DNA from: SZUA-254 sp964596065
GTDB lineage: Bacteria; Bacteroidota; Ignavibacteria; UBA10030; SZUA-254
Assembly (NCBI GenBank): GCA_964596065.1
Contig: CAZQSM010000005.1
Location: 4,142 to 68,141 of the forward strand
Direction: 5' to 3'
DNA length: 64,000 nucleotides
The position numbers and the translations under genes were made by a program. Under the pieces are notes generated by a model. That model was not told where the DNA came from. It worked only from the letters and a program-made list of their open reading frames with translations, and made no database searches. Each line of letters begins with the position of its first letter. Positions within the stretch are counted from its first letter, which is position 1. Shown one piece after another: positions 1 to 8,513 of this stretch.

Positions 1-2091
1 GCTCACCGGAAACGCCGCGCCGGCAGCATAAAAATCGCCGAACGCCAGCCCCGACGTGTCGAGTCCGCTCGTGACGGTGACGGAGTGAGCCGCGTAGGCC
101 GGGGGAAACGACTGGAGCCAGCCGGGCTGCTGGTCCTGCGTGATCGTGTACGCTCCTCCCGGAAGTCCTGAAAAATGCCAGGCACCGGTGCTGTCCGTCG
201 CCACGGTGTCCGACAGCGGTCCGTTCAACCGCACACTCCAACCCTGGAGGCCGGCCTCGCCGCCGTTCAACACGCCGTTCGAGTCGGCGTCGTGGAAGAT
301 GATTCCGGATATCGAGCCGGTCTCGAAGAGCCCCACGGAGTAGCCGTTCGCCGAGGACCGGTGAAGGAGCGAAGCGGTGAGCGACCCGGGCGGGGTGGTG
401 ACGATCCAGCCGGGGGCCAGGGAGGTCGAAAGCGCATACGCCCCGATGGCGAGGCTGTCGAACCCGAACGCGCCGCCGGGGCCTGAAAGCGCCGTGTCAG
501 GTGTCGGGCCGGAAAGCAAGACCGTTTCTCCCTCCATCCCGGCCTCGCCCGCATTCTTCGTCCCGTTCCCGTCGACGTCGTGGAAGATCGTGCCGGAGAG
601 TCCGGCGAGCGGGAGGATTCCCCAGTGCCGGACGGCGCTGTCGGCGTCCACGATCCCCCATCCGTACTGGTTGTCGGGGGAGGAGGCGTTGTCGGCGGTG
701 TTGCGCAGCGCGTCCCTCACCTGCATCGGGCCGAGCGTCGGGTTCGCGGACAGGATCAGCGCCGCGACGCCCGCCGTGAGCGGGCAGGCGAACGAGGTCC
801 CGCTGGATGTCGTGTAGGCGGCCGGGTTGGTCGAGCTCGCGACGCGCACGCTCACGCCCATCGCCATCACGTCGGGCTTGATCCTCGGCGGCACGTCGGT
901 CGTCGGGCCGACGGAACTGAACGACGCCCGCACGCCGTTCGAGCCGACCGCGCCCACCGCGATGACGCTGTCGCCGTCGGCCGGCGCGCCGAGGGTGTTC
1001 ATCCCGCTCCCGGCGCCGCCGTTGCCCGCCGAATTGAGCACGACGATCCCGAGGCTCACGGCGTGGTCGGCCGCCCGGGTGATCAGCGTCGTGTTGCCGT
1101 CCATGTCGAGCGGGGTCCAGCTCGTGTATCCGACCTGGTAGTCGAGATAGGTGAGCGACGTGGTCGTGACGTCCACTCCCACGCTGTCGGCCCATTCGAT
1201 CGCAGCGGCCCAGTTGTCCTCCTCCACCGGGGTTTCGCTCGAATCATTTTCCGTGCGCGCGAGGATGTAGTCCGCCCGGAACGCCGGGCCGATCAGCTGG
1301 CCCGGCCTGTAGCCCCCGACGGTCGACAGGGTGTTGACGCCGTGGGAACCGAAGACCGGGGAGGGGTTCAACGGAACGACGCTGACCTTGTGGTCCACGA
1401 AGTCGTACTGCGCGACGATGTTCATCGAATCGAACGACTGGTGGGTGAGGAGCCGGAAGCCGTTGTCGAAGACGCCGACCGTCACTCCCGCGCCGAAGAT
1501 CCCGAGGTCGTGCACCTCGGGGACGTCGATGAGCTGGTTCTGCGTGAGCGAGGCCCCGTAGTCGAGCAGGTGCGCCGCGGTGCCGGACACGCGATCGGAC
1601 TCGTCCGCGACTTTCGGTGCCGCCTCCTCCGGTCCGGGCCGCTTCCTCCACCGGCCCACGAGGTCGATCTCCCTGACGAACGGGAGAAGGCGGAGGCCGT
1701 CGATCTGCTCCTTCGTGGCCTCCGCGCTCACCGCGTTGAACCATTTGAGCGCGTGCCGCGCGCGCGAGACCCGTCCGGAGATCGCGCCGATGTACGACGG
1801 CTCCACGGGGTAATCGCTCTCGTCGACGATCCTGCCGGGAGCCCTCACCTTCGACCGCCGGGCGATCGCCTTCGGGGAGATGAGGTCGGCGGCGGCGAGG
1901 AGCGCCGCCCGCCCGTTGTCCCCCTTGTCCTTCAGGTAGATGATGATGATCGCCGTGTCCGCCGCGCCCATCCCGGGGTAATAATTCGCGAGCAGTCTCC
2001 CGAGGGGAGCGGGGGATCCGGCCCGGCCGTGCGGGGAGGGCGACAACGTGATGAGAACCAGGAGGAGGAGGGGTATGGACGGCGCACGCAT
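1..2091 (-). CDS. Secreted S8 (subtilisin-like) peptidase with SdrD-like repeats, 3' end missing
   Basis: An open frame of 697 codons starts at ATG 2091 and has no stop before the window edge, so the C-terminus is missing. Residues 1-24 form a hydrophobic signal peptide. The subtilase triad is visible: Asp209 in GVFDNG, His250 in GSHGVNTL and Ser433 in GTSFACP. After the catalytic domain come at least two SdrD B-like/prealbumin-fold repeats, each opening with a Ca-binding-like motif (FHDVDGNG, FHDADSNG), and a third may begin at the edge. The same repeat type occurs in the T9SS-sorted protein at 17169-20537, so I infer export by T9SS with a sorting domain beyond the window. Probable role: cell-surface or secreted serine protease. 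The long open frames on the opposite strand are shadows. Confidence 0.93.
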   Translation of the reverse strand, partial: MRAPSIPLLLLVLITLSPSPHGRAGSPAPLGRLLANYYPGMGAADTAIIIIYLKDKGDNGRAALLAAADLISPKAIARRSKVRAPGRIVDESDYPVEPSYIGAISGRVSRARHALKWFNAVSAEATKEQIDGLRLLPFVREIDLVGRWRKRPGPEEAAPKVADESDRVSGTAAHLLDYGASLTQNQLIDVPEVHDLGIFGAGVTVGVFDNGFRLLTHQSFDSMNIVAQYDFVDHKVSVVPLNPSPVFGSHGVNTLSTVGGYRPGQLIGPAFRADYILARTENDSSETPVEEDNWAAAIEWADSVGVDVTTTSLTYLDYQVGYTSWTPLDMDGNTTLITRAADHAVSLGIVVLNSAGNGGAGSGMNTLGAPADGDSVIAVGAVGSNGVRASFSSVGPTTDVPPRIKPDVMAMGVSVRVASSTNPAAYTTSSGTSFACPLTAGVAALILSANPTLGPMQVRDALRNTADNASSPDNQYGWGIVDADSAVRHWGILPLAGLSGTIFHDVDGNGTKNAGEAGMEGETVLLSGPTPDTALSGPGGAFGFDSLAIGAYALSTSLAPGWIVTTPPGSLTASLLHRSSANGYSVGLFETGSISGIIFHDADSNGVLNGGEAGLQGWSVRLNGPLSDTVATDSTGAWHFSGLPGGAYTITQDQQPGWLQSFPPAYAAHSVTVTSGLDTSGLAFGDFYAAGAAFPVS

Positions 2092-2134
2092 CAGGGGTTC
2101 CCGGACGGATATGGGAGTAAACACTCTGAAATAC

Positions 2135-2163
2135 AAAGTATGAACAATCGAGCTGAATTGCAA
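2135..2163 (-). promoter_or_regulatory. Promoter for the S8 peptidase gene
   Basis: TTGCAA-N17-TACTTT read on the minus strand, with the -10 end 44 nt upstream of ATG 2091. It matches the window's recurring TTGnnn-N17-TAnnTT pattern and lies back to back with the nadE promoter. Confidence 0.5.
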
Positions 2164-2181
2164 AATATCGCCCGGTGCGGC

Positions 2182-2210
2182 TGGATATGGGCGGACTTTT
2201 TTCTTATCTT
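2182..2210 (+). promoter_or_regulatory. Promoter for nadE-rsmI
   Basis: TGGATA-N17-TATCTT. The -10 ends only 9 nt before ATG 2220, so the transcript would have almost no leader if that ATG is used. The alternative in-frame ATG at 2232 would leave a leader of about 15 nt without a Shine-Dalgarno sequence. Confidence 0.5.
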
Positions 2211-2219
2211 TTCGCAACA

Positions 2220-3071
2220 ATGTCCGCCCCCATGGAAACCACTTCCGCCGATCCATCCGGAACGAACCTCGCGCTCGATTATCCGGGCGTCCGGGAGACG
2301 CTGGTCCGGTTCCTCCGAGAGGAAAGCCGCAGGGCCGGGTTCGAACGCATCGTCGTGGGCGTGTCAGGCGGAGTCGATTCCGCCGTCGCCGTGACGCTCG
2401 CGGCCGCCGCCCTCGGGAGCGGGAACGTCCTCGGCGTGATGATGCCCTCCGCGTCGAGCAGTCCGTCGAGCCAGAAGGACGCGGCTGACCTGCTGCGCGG
2501 CCTCGGGGTGAGGAGCGAAACCGTGAGCATCGCCCCGATGGTGGAAGCCTTCCTCGCCGGCCGGCCCGCGACCGACCGCATCCGGAAGGGGAACCTGATG
2601 GCGCGGGCGAGGATGATCGTCCTCTACGACATCTCGGCGCGGGACCGGTCGATCGTCGTGGGCACCAGCAACCGGACCGAGATCCTCCTCGGCTACGGGA
2701 CGCTCTTCGGCGATACCGCCTGCGGCCTCAACCCGGTCGGGGAACTCTATAAGACGCAGGTCTGGGGCCTCGCCGCGGCGCTCGGCGTGCCGCGCGCGAT
2801 CATCGACAAGCAGCCGTCTGCGGACCTCTGGGAGGGGCAGACCGACGAGGAGGAACTCGGTTTCAGCTACGCGCGGGTGGACAGGCTCCTGGTCCGGATG
2901 GTCGACGAGGGCCGCGGCGACGAGGATCTCGCCCGTCTCGGCTTCGACCCGCAGTTCGTCGCGAAGGTCAGGGAGCGGATCCGCAGCAACGAATTCAAAC
3001 GGCGCCCGCCCCTGATCGCCTCCGTCTCCCGGCCGGACGCCGCCGCACCGAGACGCCAGGGGAAGGTCTGA
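2220..3071 (+). CDS. nadE: NH3-dependent NAD+ synthetase
   Basis: 283 residues from ATG 2220. The enzyme amidates deamido-NAD+ to NAD+ using ATP and ammonia in the cytoplasm. The ATP-pyrophosphatase P-loop SGGVDS lies at residues 49-54. Further family motifs are GTSNRTEILLGYGT and GDTACGLNPVGELYKTQV, and the C-terminal stretch SADLWEGQTDEEELG is typical of NadE. There is no glutaminase domain, so free ammonia or a separate amidotransferase would supply nitrogen. An upstream in-frame ATG at 2175 is unlikely because the promoter -10 at 2205-2210 lies downstream of it; ATG 2232 is the alternative start. rsmI begins 2 nt after the stop, so the two are probably one operon. Confidence 0.95.
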   Translation: MSAPMETTSADPSGTNLALDYPGVRETLVRFLREESRRAGFERIVVGVSGGVDSAVAVTLAAAALGSGNVLGVMMPSASSSPSSQKDAADLLRGLGVRSETVSIAPMVEAFLAGRPATDRIRKGNLMARARMIVLYDISARDRSIVVGTSNRTEILLGYGTLFGDTACGLNPVGELYKTQVWGLAAALGVPRAIIDKQPSADLWEGQTDEEELGFSYARVDRLLVRMVDEGRGDEDLARLGFDPQFVAKVRERIRSNEFKRRPPLIASVSRPDAAAPRRQGKV

Positions 3072-3073
3072 CG

Positions 3074-3814
3074 GTGAGCGCCGACCCGCCGCGGGCCGGG
3101 ACGATCACCCCCGGTCCGACGCCCGCCGTCCGCCCCCGCACCCTCTATGTCGTGAGCACCCCGATCGGCAACCTCGAGGATATCTCCGACCGGGCGCTCC
3201 GCGTCCTGCGGGAGGTCGACCTGATCGCCGCCGAGGACACGCGGACCACGGGCAACCTGCTCCGGCATTTCGGCGTCAGGAAACCGATGGTGAGCTACTT
3301 CAGCCGCAACGAGCAGCGCCGGGTGCCGGAGCTCGTGGCGAAGCTGACGGATGGGTCGTCGATCGCCGTCGTTTCCGACGCCGGGACGCCGGGCATCTCC
3401 GATCCCGCCGCCAGGCTGATCTCCGCCTCGATCGCCGCCGGCATCCCCATCGTGGCCGTCCCGGGGGCGAGCGCCATCCTTCCCGCGCTGATCGTGAGCG
3501 GGCTCCCGATCGACTCGTTCGTCTTCGAGGGCTTCCTGCCGGTGAAGAAGGGCCGCTCGACGGCCCTGGCCGCGCTCTCGAAGGAGGAGCAGACGATCGT
3601 CCTGTACGAATCACCACACCGGCTCCTCCGCACCCTCGGCGACCTGAAGGCGTCGTTCGGCGACCGGAGGATCTCGGTCGCGAGGGAAATCACGAAGAAA
3701 TTCGAAGAGGTGGTCCGCGGCTCGATCACGGAGGCGATCGACCATTTTACCCGGCACAAGGTCCGGGGGGAATTCGTGCTTGTCGTCGCCGGCAGGGGGC
3801 GCCGCGGGCGCTGA
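3074..3814 (+). CDS. rsmI: 16S rRNA (cytidine-1402-2'-O)-methyltransferase RsmI
   Basis: 246 residues from a GTG start 2 nt after the nadE stop. RsmI 2'-O-methylates C1402 in the ribosomal P-site using SAM. Family motifs are present in order: YVVSTPIGNLEDIS, AAEDTRTTGNLL, VSDAGTPGISDP, VPGASAILPALIVSGL, FEGFLPVKKGR and the C-terminal ISVAREITKKFEEVVRGS. The tetrapyrrole-methylase (YraL) fold is complete and the length is near normal. The first 20 residues are a variable Pro-rich extension. Confidence 0.96.
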   Translation: MSADPPRAGTITPGPTPAVRPRTLYVVSTPIGNLEDISDRALRVLREVDLIAAEDTRTTGNLLRHFGVRKPMVSYFSRNEQRRVPELVAKLTDGSSIAVVSDAGTPGISDPAARLISASIAAGIPIVAVPGASAILPALIVSGLPIDSFVFEGFLPVKKGRSTALAALSKEEQTIVLYESPHRLLRTLGDLKASFGDRRISVAREITKKFEEVVRGSITEAIDHFTRHKVRGEFVLVVAGRGRRGR

Positions 3815-3820
3815 TCCGCT

Positions 3821-3849
3821 TTGCTTTTCGCCGGCGCCATCGTTATATT
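3821..3849 (+). promoter_or_regulatory. Promoter for groES
   Basis: TTGCTT-N17-TATATT, 45 nt upstream of ATG 3895. I see no CIRCE-type inverted repeat (TTAGCACTC-N9-GAGTGCTAA) in the leader, so HrcA control is not suggested by the sequence. Confidence 0.55.
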
Positions 3850-3894
3850 CTGACCCCATTCAATGTCACCATCATTCACCACAGGAGTCCCGTC

Positions 3895-4179
3895 ATGAAA
3901 ATCAGGCCGCTCGCCGACCGCCTCGTGATCAAGGCGTCCGCCGTTGAGGAAAAAACCAGGGGAGGGATCATCGTCCCCGATACCGCCAAGGAAAAGCCGG
4001 TCCTCGGAGAAGTCGTTGCCGTCGGCCCGGGCAGGCGCGGCGATGACGGCAAGGTCATCCCGATGGAAGTGAAGAAGGGGGACAAGGTCCTCTACGGGAA
4101 GTATTCCGGCACCGAGGTCACCCTCGACGGGAAGGAATATCTCATCATGCGGGAAAGCGACCTCTTCGCGGTGGTATGA
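3895..4179 (+). CDS. groES: Co-chaperonin GroES (without adjacent groEL)
   Basis: 94 residues, full length for the family, beginning MKIRPLADRLVIKA. The mobile loop (EEKTRGGIIVPDTAKEKP) and the VVAVGPG and DKVLYGKYSGTEV motifs are intact. GroES caps the GroEL ring during protein folding. The next gene is not groEL but a beta-lactamase-fold hydrolase whose ATG overlaps the groES stop (ATGA). A groEL gene must lie elsewhere in the genome, or the operon has been split. Confidence 0.97.
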   Translation: MKIRPLADRLVIKASAVEEKTRGGIIVPDTAKEKPVLGEVVAVGPGRRGDDGKVIPMEVKKGDKVLYGKYSGTEVTLDGKEYLIMRESDLFAVV

Positions 4180-5747
4180 TCCGCCAGGCGGCCATCGTTC
4201 TTTCCCTCGTTCTTTCCCTCGTCCTCGCTTCCGGCGCCCCCGCCCGGGAGGGGGGCTTCTCCCCCGCGCGGATCGATTCCGTCGTCGAGCGGGTGATGCG
4301 CGAGTTCCGCGTCCCGGGCGTGAGCGTGGCAATCGTGAAGGAGGGAGCCGCGATCCTCACGAAGGGGTACGGAGTCAGGCGGCTTGGGGATTCGGCCCGC
4401 GTCGACGACCTGACCCTGTTCGGGATCGCCTCCAACACCAAGGCGTTCACCGCGACGGCCCTCGGGCTCCTCGTCGAGGAGGGAAAGCTCTCGTGGGACG
4501 CGAGGGTCATCGACTACCTTCCCTGGTTCCGGCTCTCCGACCCGTACGTCACCCGCGAGATGACGGTGCGCGACCTCCTCGTCCACCGGAGCGGCCTCGG
4601 CCTCGGCGCGGGCGACCTCCTCTGGTGGCCCCCCTCCTCGTACGACCGGAGGGAGATCGCCCGGCGGCTCCGCAACATCCCCCTCTCGACCAGTTTCCGC
4701 TCGGCTTACGCCTACGACAATGTGCTCTACGTCGTGGCCGGGGAAGTGATCGAGGCGGTCTCGGGGATGTCGTGGGAGGACTTCGTCGCGGAGCGGATCC
4801 TGGTCCCGGTCGGGATGTCGACCAGCAACGTCCGGCAGACCTTATCCGAAAAACCGGGCAACGTCGCCTCGACGCACGCCGTCGTCGAGGGCGCGTTGCG
4901 GGTCATCAGTCCGATGGCGAGTGACAACACCAATCCCGCGGGGGGCATCAACTCCAACGCGCGCGACATGGCGAAATGGATGATCGTCCAGCTCGACTCC
5001 GGCCGCCTCGGCCCCGGTGACGAGCGGCTCTTTTCGGGGGCGACGGCGCGCCAGCTCTGGAGGGTCGTCACGCCGATGCCGTTCGGCGACGCGCCCCCGG
5101 AACTTGCCCCCGCCCAGCCGAATTTCAACGGGTACGCGCTCGGCTTCAACGCGCGCGATTACCGGGGAATGAAAATCCTGACCCACACCGGGGGCCTCCC
5201 CGGGTACGTGTCGCGAGTGGCGATGGTCCCGGCGCTGAGGGCGGGGGTCTGCGTCCTCACCAACCAGGAATCGGGCGCGGCCTTCAACGCCATCGTGAAT
5301 TCCGTGCTCGACATCCTGCTCGACGCTCCGCCGTGGGACTGGACGACCGCCTACGCGACGCTGAGCCGCCGGCAGGATTCCACGGCGGCGGCGGCGGACC
5401 GCGCGCGGCACTCGGCCCGCGCCGGACAATCGAAACCCTCCCTGCCGCTCGAACGCTACGCGGGCAGGTACACCGATCCGTGGTACGGCGATGTCTCCAT
5501 CGCGATGGAGGAGGGAAAGCCGGTGATCAGGTTTTCCGCGACCCCCTCGCTCGTGGGTGACCTCGAGCACTGGCAGTTCGACACGTTCATCGCCCGGTGG
5601 CGCGACCGGGAACTCCGCGCCGATGCCTACGTCACGTTCGCCCTGACGCCGGAGGGGACGATCGAACGCGCCTCGATGAAGGCCGTGTCGCCATCGACCG
5701 ATTTCAGCTTCGACTTCCAGGACCTCCGGCTGACGCCCGTCCGGTAG
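4176..5747 (+). CDS. Exported serine hydrolase, beta-lactamase/class C PBP fold, with C-terminal DUF3471-like domain
   Basis: 523 residues. Residues 1-24 form a signal peptide. The catalytic motifs of the class C beta-lactamase/DD-peptidase superfamily are present: S86-N-T-K89, a YxN motif in AYDNVLY, and HTG in THTGGLPG (in place of KTG). Residues from about 420 (LERYAGRYTDPWYGD) to the end match a DUF3471-like lipocalin-type domain that commonly follows esterase or peptidase members of this family. The substrate cannot be assigned and could be D-Ala peptides, esters or lactams. The ATG overlaps the groES stop by 4 nt, so translation is probably coupled. Confidence 0.9.
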   Translation: MIRQAAIVLSLVLSLVLASGAPAREGGFSPARIDSVVERVMREFRVPGVSVAIVKEGAAILTKGYGVRRLGDSARVDDLTLFGIASNTKAFTATALGLLVEEGKLSWDARVIDYLPWFRLSDPYVTREMTVRDLLVHRSGLGLGAGDLLWWPPSSYDRREIARRLRNIPLSTSFRSAYAYDNVLYVVAGEVIEAVSGMSWEDFVAERILVPVGMSTSNVRQTLSEKPGNVASTHAVVEGALRVISPMASDNTNPAGGINSNARDMAKWMIVQLDSGRLGPGDERLFSGATARQLWRVVTPMPFGDAPPELAPAQPNFNGYALGFNARDYRGMKILTHTGGLPGYVSRVAMVPALRAGVCVLTNQESGAAFNAIVNSVLDILLDAPPWDWTTAYATLSRRQDSTAAAADRARHSARAGQSKPSLPLERYAGRYTDPWYGDVSIAMEEGKPVIRFSATPSLVGDLEHWQFDTFIARWRDRELRADAYVTFALTPEGTIERASMKAVSPSTDFSFDFQDLRLTPVR

Positions 5748-5829
5748 GAGGCGGCGCCGGTCGGCAGCACGGCAGCCCCGGTCCTCCGCGTGGCGGCGCC
5801 CGCACGCCATTTATGGGGTCCGTGCCGGA

Positions 5830-5858
5830 TTGAAACCGCCCCCGGATCTTCCGATCTT
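5830..5858 (+). promoter_or_regulatory. Putative promoter for the DUF3276 gene
   Basis: TTGAAA-N17-GATCTT, 66 nt upstream of ATG 5925. The -10 has G at its first position, so this is a weaker match than the other promoters. Confidence 0.35.
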
Positions 5859-5924
5859 TCCCACGGAAACATCGCGAACCAGTTCCTCCCGGTCCAATCA
5901 ATCACACATAATCGCGGAGGCGGC

Positions 5925-6146
5925 ATGGAAGGAGTCTATTCAAAGGTCATCAAGGCGGGGGAGCGCACCTATTTCGTCGACGTGAGGGAAGCGAGGAACA
6001 AGTCGAAATACCTCGCGATCTCCGAAACACGGCCGTCGGGGAACGGGGAGAAAAAATTCACCCGTTCGAAAGTGGTGGTGTTCAACGAGCATCTCGCGGA
6101 ATTCCGCGGCGCCCTCGACGAGGCGGTGGGCCTGATGTCGGTTTGA
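5925..6146 (+). CDS. DUF3276 / PUR-alpha-like nucleic-acid-binding protein
   Basis: 73 residues from ATG 5925, preceded by a GGAGG ribosome-binding site ending 4 nt before the start. The open frame extends upstream to an ATG at 5790, but the SD site and protein homology favour 5925. The sequence (YSKVIKAGERTYFVDVREA, KYLAISETRPSG) is typical of the small Bacteroidota DUF3276 family, related to the PUR-alpha fold that binds single-stranded DNA or RNA. It is a single-domain cytoplasmic protein with its own promoter; its physiological role is unknown. Confidence 0.88.
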   Translation: MEGVYSKVIKAGERTYFVDVREARNKSKYLAISETRPSGNGEKKFTRSKVVVFNEHLAEFRGALDEAVGLMSV

Positions 6147-6239
6147 GGGTCGCGGGCCGCCGGGAGGCGGCGGCCCGGGTGGGGACGGCGATGTGCGACG
6201 ACGGGCGGCGACACCCGCCGGGATCCGGAGCCGGCGGCG

Positions 6240-6268
6240 TTGATTTTCCCGGGCGATATCCGTATCTT
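6240..6268 (+). promoter_or_regulatory. Promoter for the M24 peptidase and export operon
   Basis: TTGATT-N17-TATCTT, with the -10 ending 17 nt before ATG 6286. The expected leader is about 10 nt and contains no Shine-Dalgarno sequence. Confidence 0.6.
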
Positions 6269-6285
6269 TCAAAAAAACAGCGGAT

Positions 6286-7503
6286 ATGACCTCCCAGACC
6301 GTCTCCCCTGCCACGCTCGCCAAAATTCAGTCGATCCAGAAAACCCTCGCCGCCGAGAATATCGACGGCTGGCTCTTCTACGACTTCTGGAAGCGGAACG
6401 AATTCGCACAGCGGATCCTCGAATTTCCGAAACACGTCCTGAACACCCGGAGGTTTTTTTACTACATCCCGGCCCGGGGCGGGCCCCGGAAGCTCGTGCA
6501 CAGCATCGAGCGGTGGAACCTCGACAACCTCCCGGGGGAGAAGACCATCTACCTCAGCTGGCAGTCGCTGCAGGAGGGCCTGAAAACGATCCTCGCGGGG
6601 CAGAAGACGATCGCGATGGAGTACTCCCCGGAGAACGCCATCCCGTACATCTCCAAGGTCGACGCCGGCACCATCGAAGCGGTCAGGAAGACCGGGGTCA
6701 GTATCGTCTCGTCGATGAACCTGACGCAGTATTTCGAGTCGCGATGGACGGAAGAGGCGTACCGCGACAACCTCGTCACCGCGAAGGTGATGCGCGGCAT
6801 CGTCGATGAAGCGTTCGGTTTCATGAAAACGAACATCGCGTCGGGGAAACGGATCACCGAATACGACGTGCAGCAGTTCATGGCCGGCCGCTTCACCGCG
6901 AACGGGCTGATGACCAACGAGGCCCCCAATTGTTCGGTCAACGCGAACAGCGGCAATCCCCACTACGAGCCGACGAAAGAGGTCCACGCGGAGCTCCGCG
7001 CCGGCGATTTCGTCCTGATCGACCTCTGGGCGAAGAAGAACACTCCCGGCTCGACCTATAACGACATCACCTGGACCGGGGTGCTCGCGAAGGAGGTGCC
7101 CGAGAAGTACTCGAAAATATTCACGATCGTCCGCGACGCGCGCGACGCCGCGGTCAGGCTCCTGGAGAGCTCGTTCGCGGCCGGGAAGACGGTGCGCGGC
7201 TGCGACGTGGATGACGCGGCCCGCAAGGTGATCGTCGACGCCGGGTACGGGGAAAATTTCATCCACCGGACCGGGCACTCGATCACCGAGGACCTGCACG
7301 GCAGCGGCGCGAACATGGACAACCTGGAAACGAAGGACGAACGGACGATCATCCCGGAGACCAGCTTCTCGATCGAACCGGGGATCTATTTCATGGGCGA
7401 CTTCGGGATCAGGAGCGAAATCAACGTCTACATCACGAAGGATCGAAAGGTCGTCGTTCCGGGCGAACCGCGCCAGCAGGAACTCGTCGCCATACTGAAA
7501 TAA
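6286..7503 (+). CDS. M24 family metallopeptidase (Xaa-Pro aminopeptidase-like)
   Basis: 405 residues. An N-terminal creatinase-like domain (about residues 10-150) is followed by a pita-bread M24 domain. All five metal ligands are visible: Asp246 (LIDLW), Asp260 (YNDITW), His331 (TGHSI), Glu364 (SIEPGIY) and Glu378 (RSEINVY), so it should be an active dinuclear aminopeptidase. No signal peptide is seen, so it is probably cytoplasmic and may act in dipeptide or Pro-peptide turnover. The export adaptor gene starts 14 nt downstream and may be co-transcribed. Confidence 0.93.
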   Translation: MTSQTVSPATLAKIQSIQKTLAAENIDGWLFYDFWKRNEFAQRILEFPKHVLNTRRFFYYIPARGGPRKLVHSIERWNLDNLPGEKTIYLSWQSLQEGLKTILAGQKTIAMEYSPENAIPYISKVDAGTIEAVRKTGVSIVSSMNLTQYFESRWTEEAYRDNLVTAKVMRGIVDEAFGFMKTNIASGKRITEYDVQQFMAGRFTANGLMTNEAPNCSVNANSGNPHYEPTKEVHAELRAGDFVLIDLWAKKNTPGSTYNDITWTGVLAKEVPEKYSKIFTIVRDARDAAVRLLESSFAAGKTVRGCDVDDAARKVIVDAGYGENFIHRTGHSITEDLHGSGANMDNLETKDERTIIPETSFSIEPGIYFMGDFGIRSEINVYITKDRKVVVPGEPRQQELVAILK

Positions 7504-7517
7504 CGGATCTCCCGAAC

Positions 7518-8513
7518 ATGAAACGCCTCCCGGACCCGCGCGGGGCCGCGGCCCCCCCTACGGCCGCCGTCGCATCGACCGTCGCGGCCGCCGCGCTCGC
7601 CACCGTCACCGTCCTCTGCGCCCTGACCTTCCCCGCCTGCGACAACCCCGATCCCGGGGGCATCTCCGCGTCGGGGACCATCGAGGTCGTCGACGTCACG
7701 GTGAGCGCGAAGGTCCCGGGCGAGATCGCGCGGCGGAACGTCGACGAGGGGTCGGTGGTGCGCGCCGGCGACACGCTGGCCCTCATCAGGCACCTCACCG
7801 CGCCCATCGAACTCCGGCAGGCCGAAGCGTCGGTGTCGGCCGCGAAATCGGCCTACGACCTGCTCAAACGCGGATCGCGGGAAGAAGACATCCGCCAGGC
7901 GAAGGCCACGATGGACAACCTCGCGGCGGACCTGCGACGCGCCGAGGAACTCTCCCGCGACACGCTCATCTCCGTCAGGGAACTCGACGATGTGAAGACC
8001 CGCTTCACCGTCGCGAAGGAGACGCACGAAAAACTCGTGAACGGGCCGCTTCCCGAGGAGCTCGAACGCGCGCGCGCCGCCTACGAACAGGCCCTCGCCC
8101 AGGCCGCGCTCGTCAACCAGAAGCTCACCGATTCATACGTCATCTCGCCGGTGGCCGGGGTGGTGACGCTCCGCGCCGTCGAGGTGGGGGAAATGGTCCA
8201 GGCCGGGTCCGCCGTCGTGAGGGTCAGCGTCCTGGAAAACGTCCGCCTGGTGATCTACGTCCGGGAGGTCGACCTCGGGAAGATCCGGATCGGCGACAGG
8301 GCGGCCGTGAGCATCGACAGTTATCCCGGCCGCACCTTCGAGGGGCGCGTCATTTACATCGCCCCGACCGCGGAATTCACGCCGAAGAACGTCCAGACGA
8401 AGGAGGAGCGCGTGAAACTCTCCTTCGCGGTCAAGATCGAAGTCGAAAACCCGGGCGGCGAGCTGAAGCCCGGCATGCCGGCCGACGCGCTCCTCGGGAA
8501 TGCCGCCCGCTGA
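7518..8513 (+). CDS. HlyD/YbhG-family periplasmic adaptor subunit
   Basis: 331 residues with an N-terminal hydrophobic export segment. Cys40 follows FPA, an imperfect lipobox, so lipidation is possible but unsure. The barrel-sandwich half motif (SAKVPGEIARRNVDEGSVV), a coiled-coil hairpin (about 95-205), the second lipoyl half (ISPVAGVVTLRAVEVGEMV) and a beta-barrel region follow in order. It is the membrane-fusion partner of the ABC exporter encoded directly downstream. The stop overlaps the next gene by 14 nt. The gene order adaptor-ATPase-ATPase-permease-permease resembles E. coli ybhGFSR. Confidence 0.9.
   Translation: MKRLPDPRGAAAPPTAAVASTVAAAALATVTVLCALTFPACDNPDPGGISASGTIEVVDVTVSAKVPGEIARRNVDEGSVVRAGDTLALIRHLTAPIELRQAEASVSAAKSAYDLLKRGSREEDIRQAKATMDNLAADLRRAEELSRDTLISVRELDDVKTRFTVAKETHEKLVNGPLPEELERARAAYEQALAQAALVNQKLTDSYVISPVAGVVTLRAVEVGEMVQAGSAVVRVSVLENVRLVIYVREVDLGKIRIGDRAAVSIDSYPGRTFEGRVIYIAPTAEFTPKNVQTKEERVKLSFAVKIEVENPGGELKPGMPADALLGNAAR

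Noticed and set aside
580..2394. 604-codon + strand open frame
   Set aside because: It lies antisense to the S8 peptidase, is rich in Arg/Gly/Val and shows no domain; GC-rich codon bias creates it.
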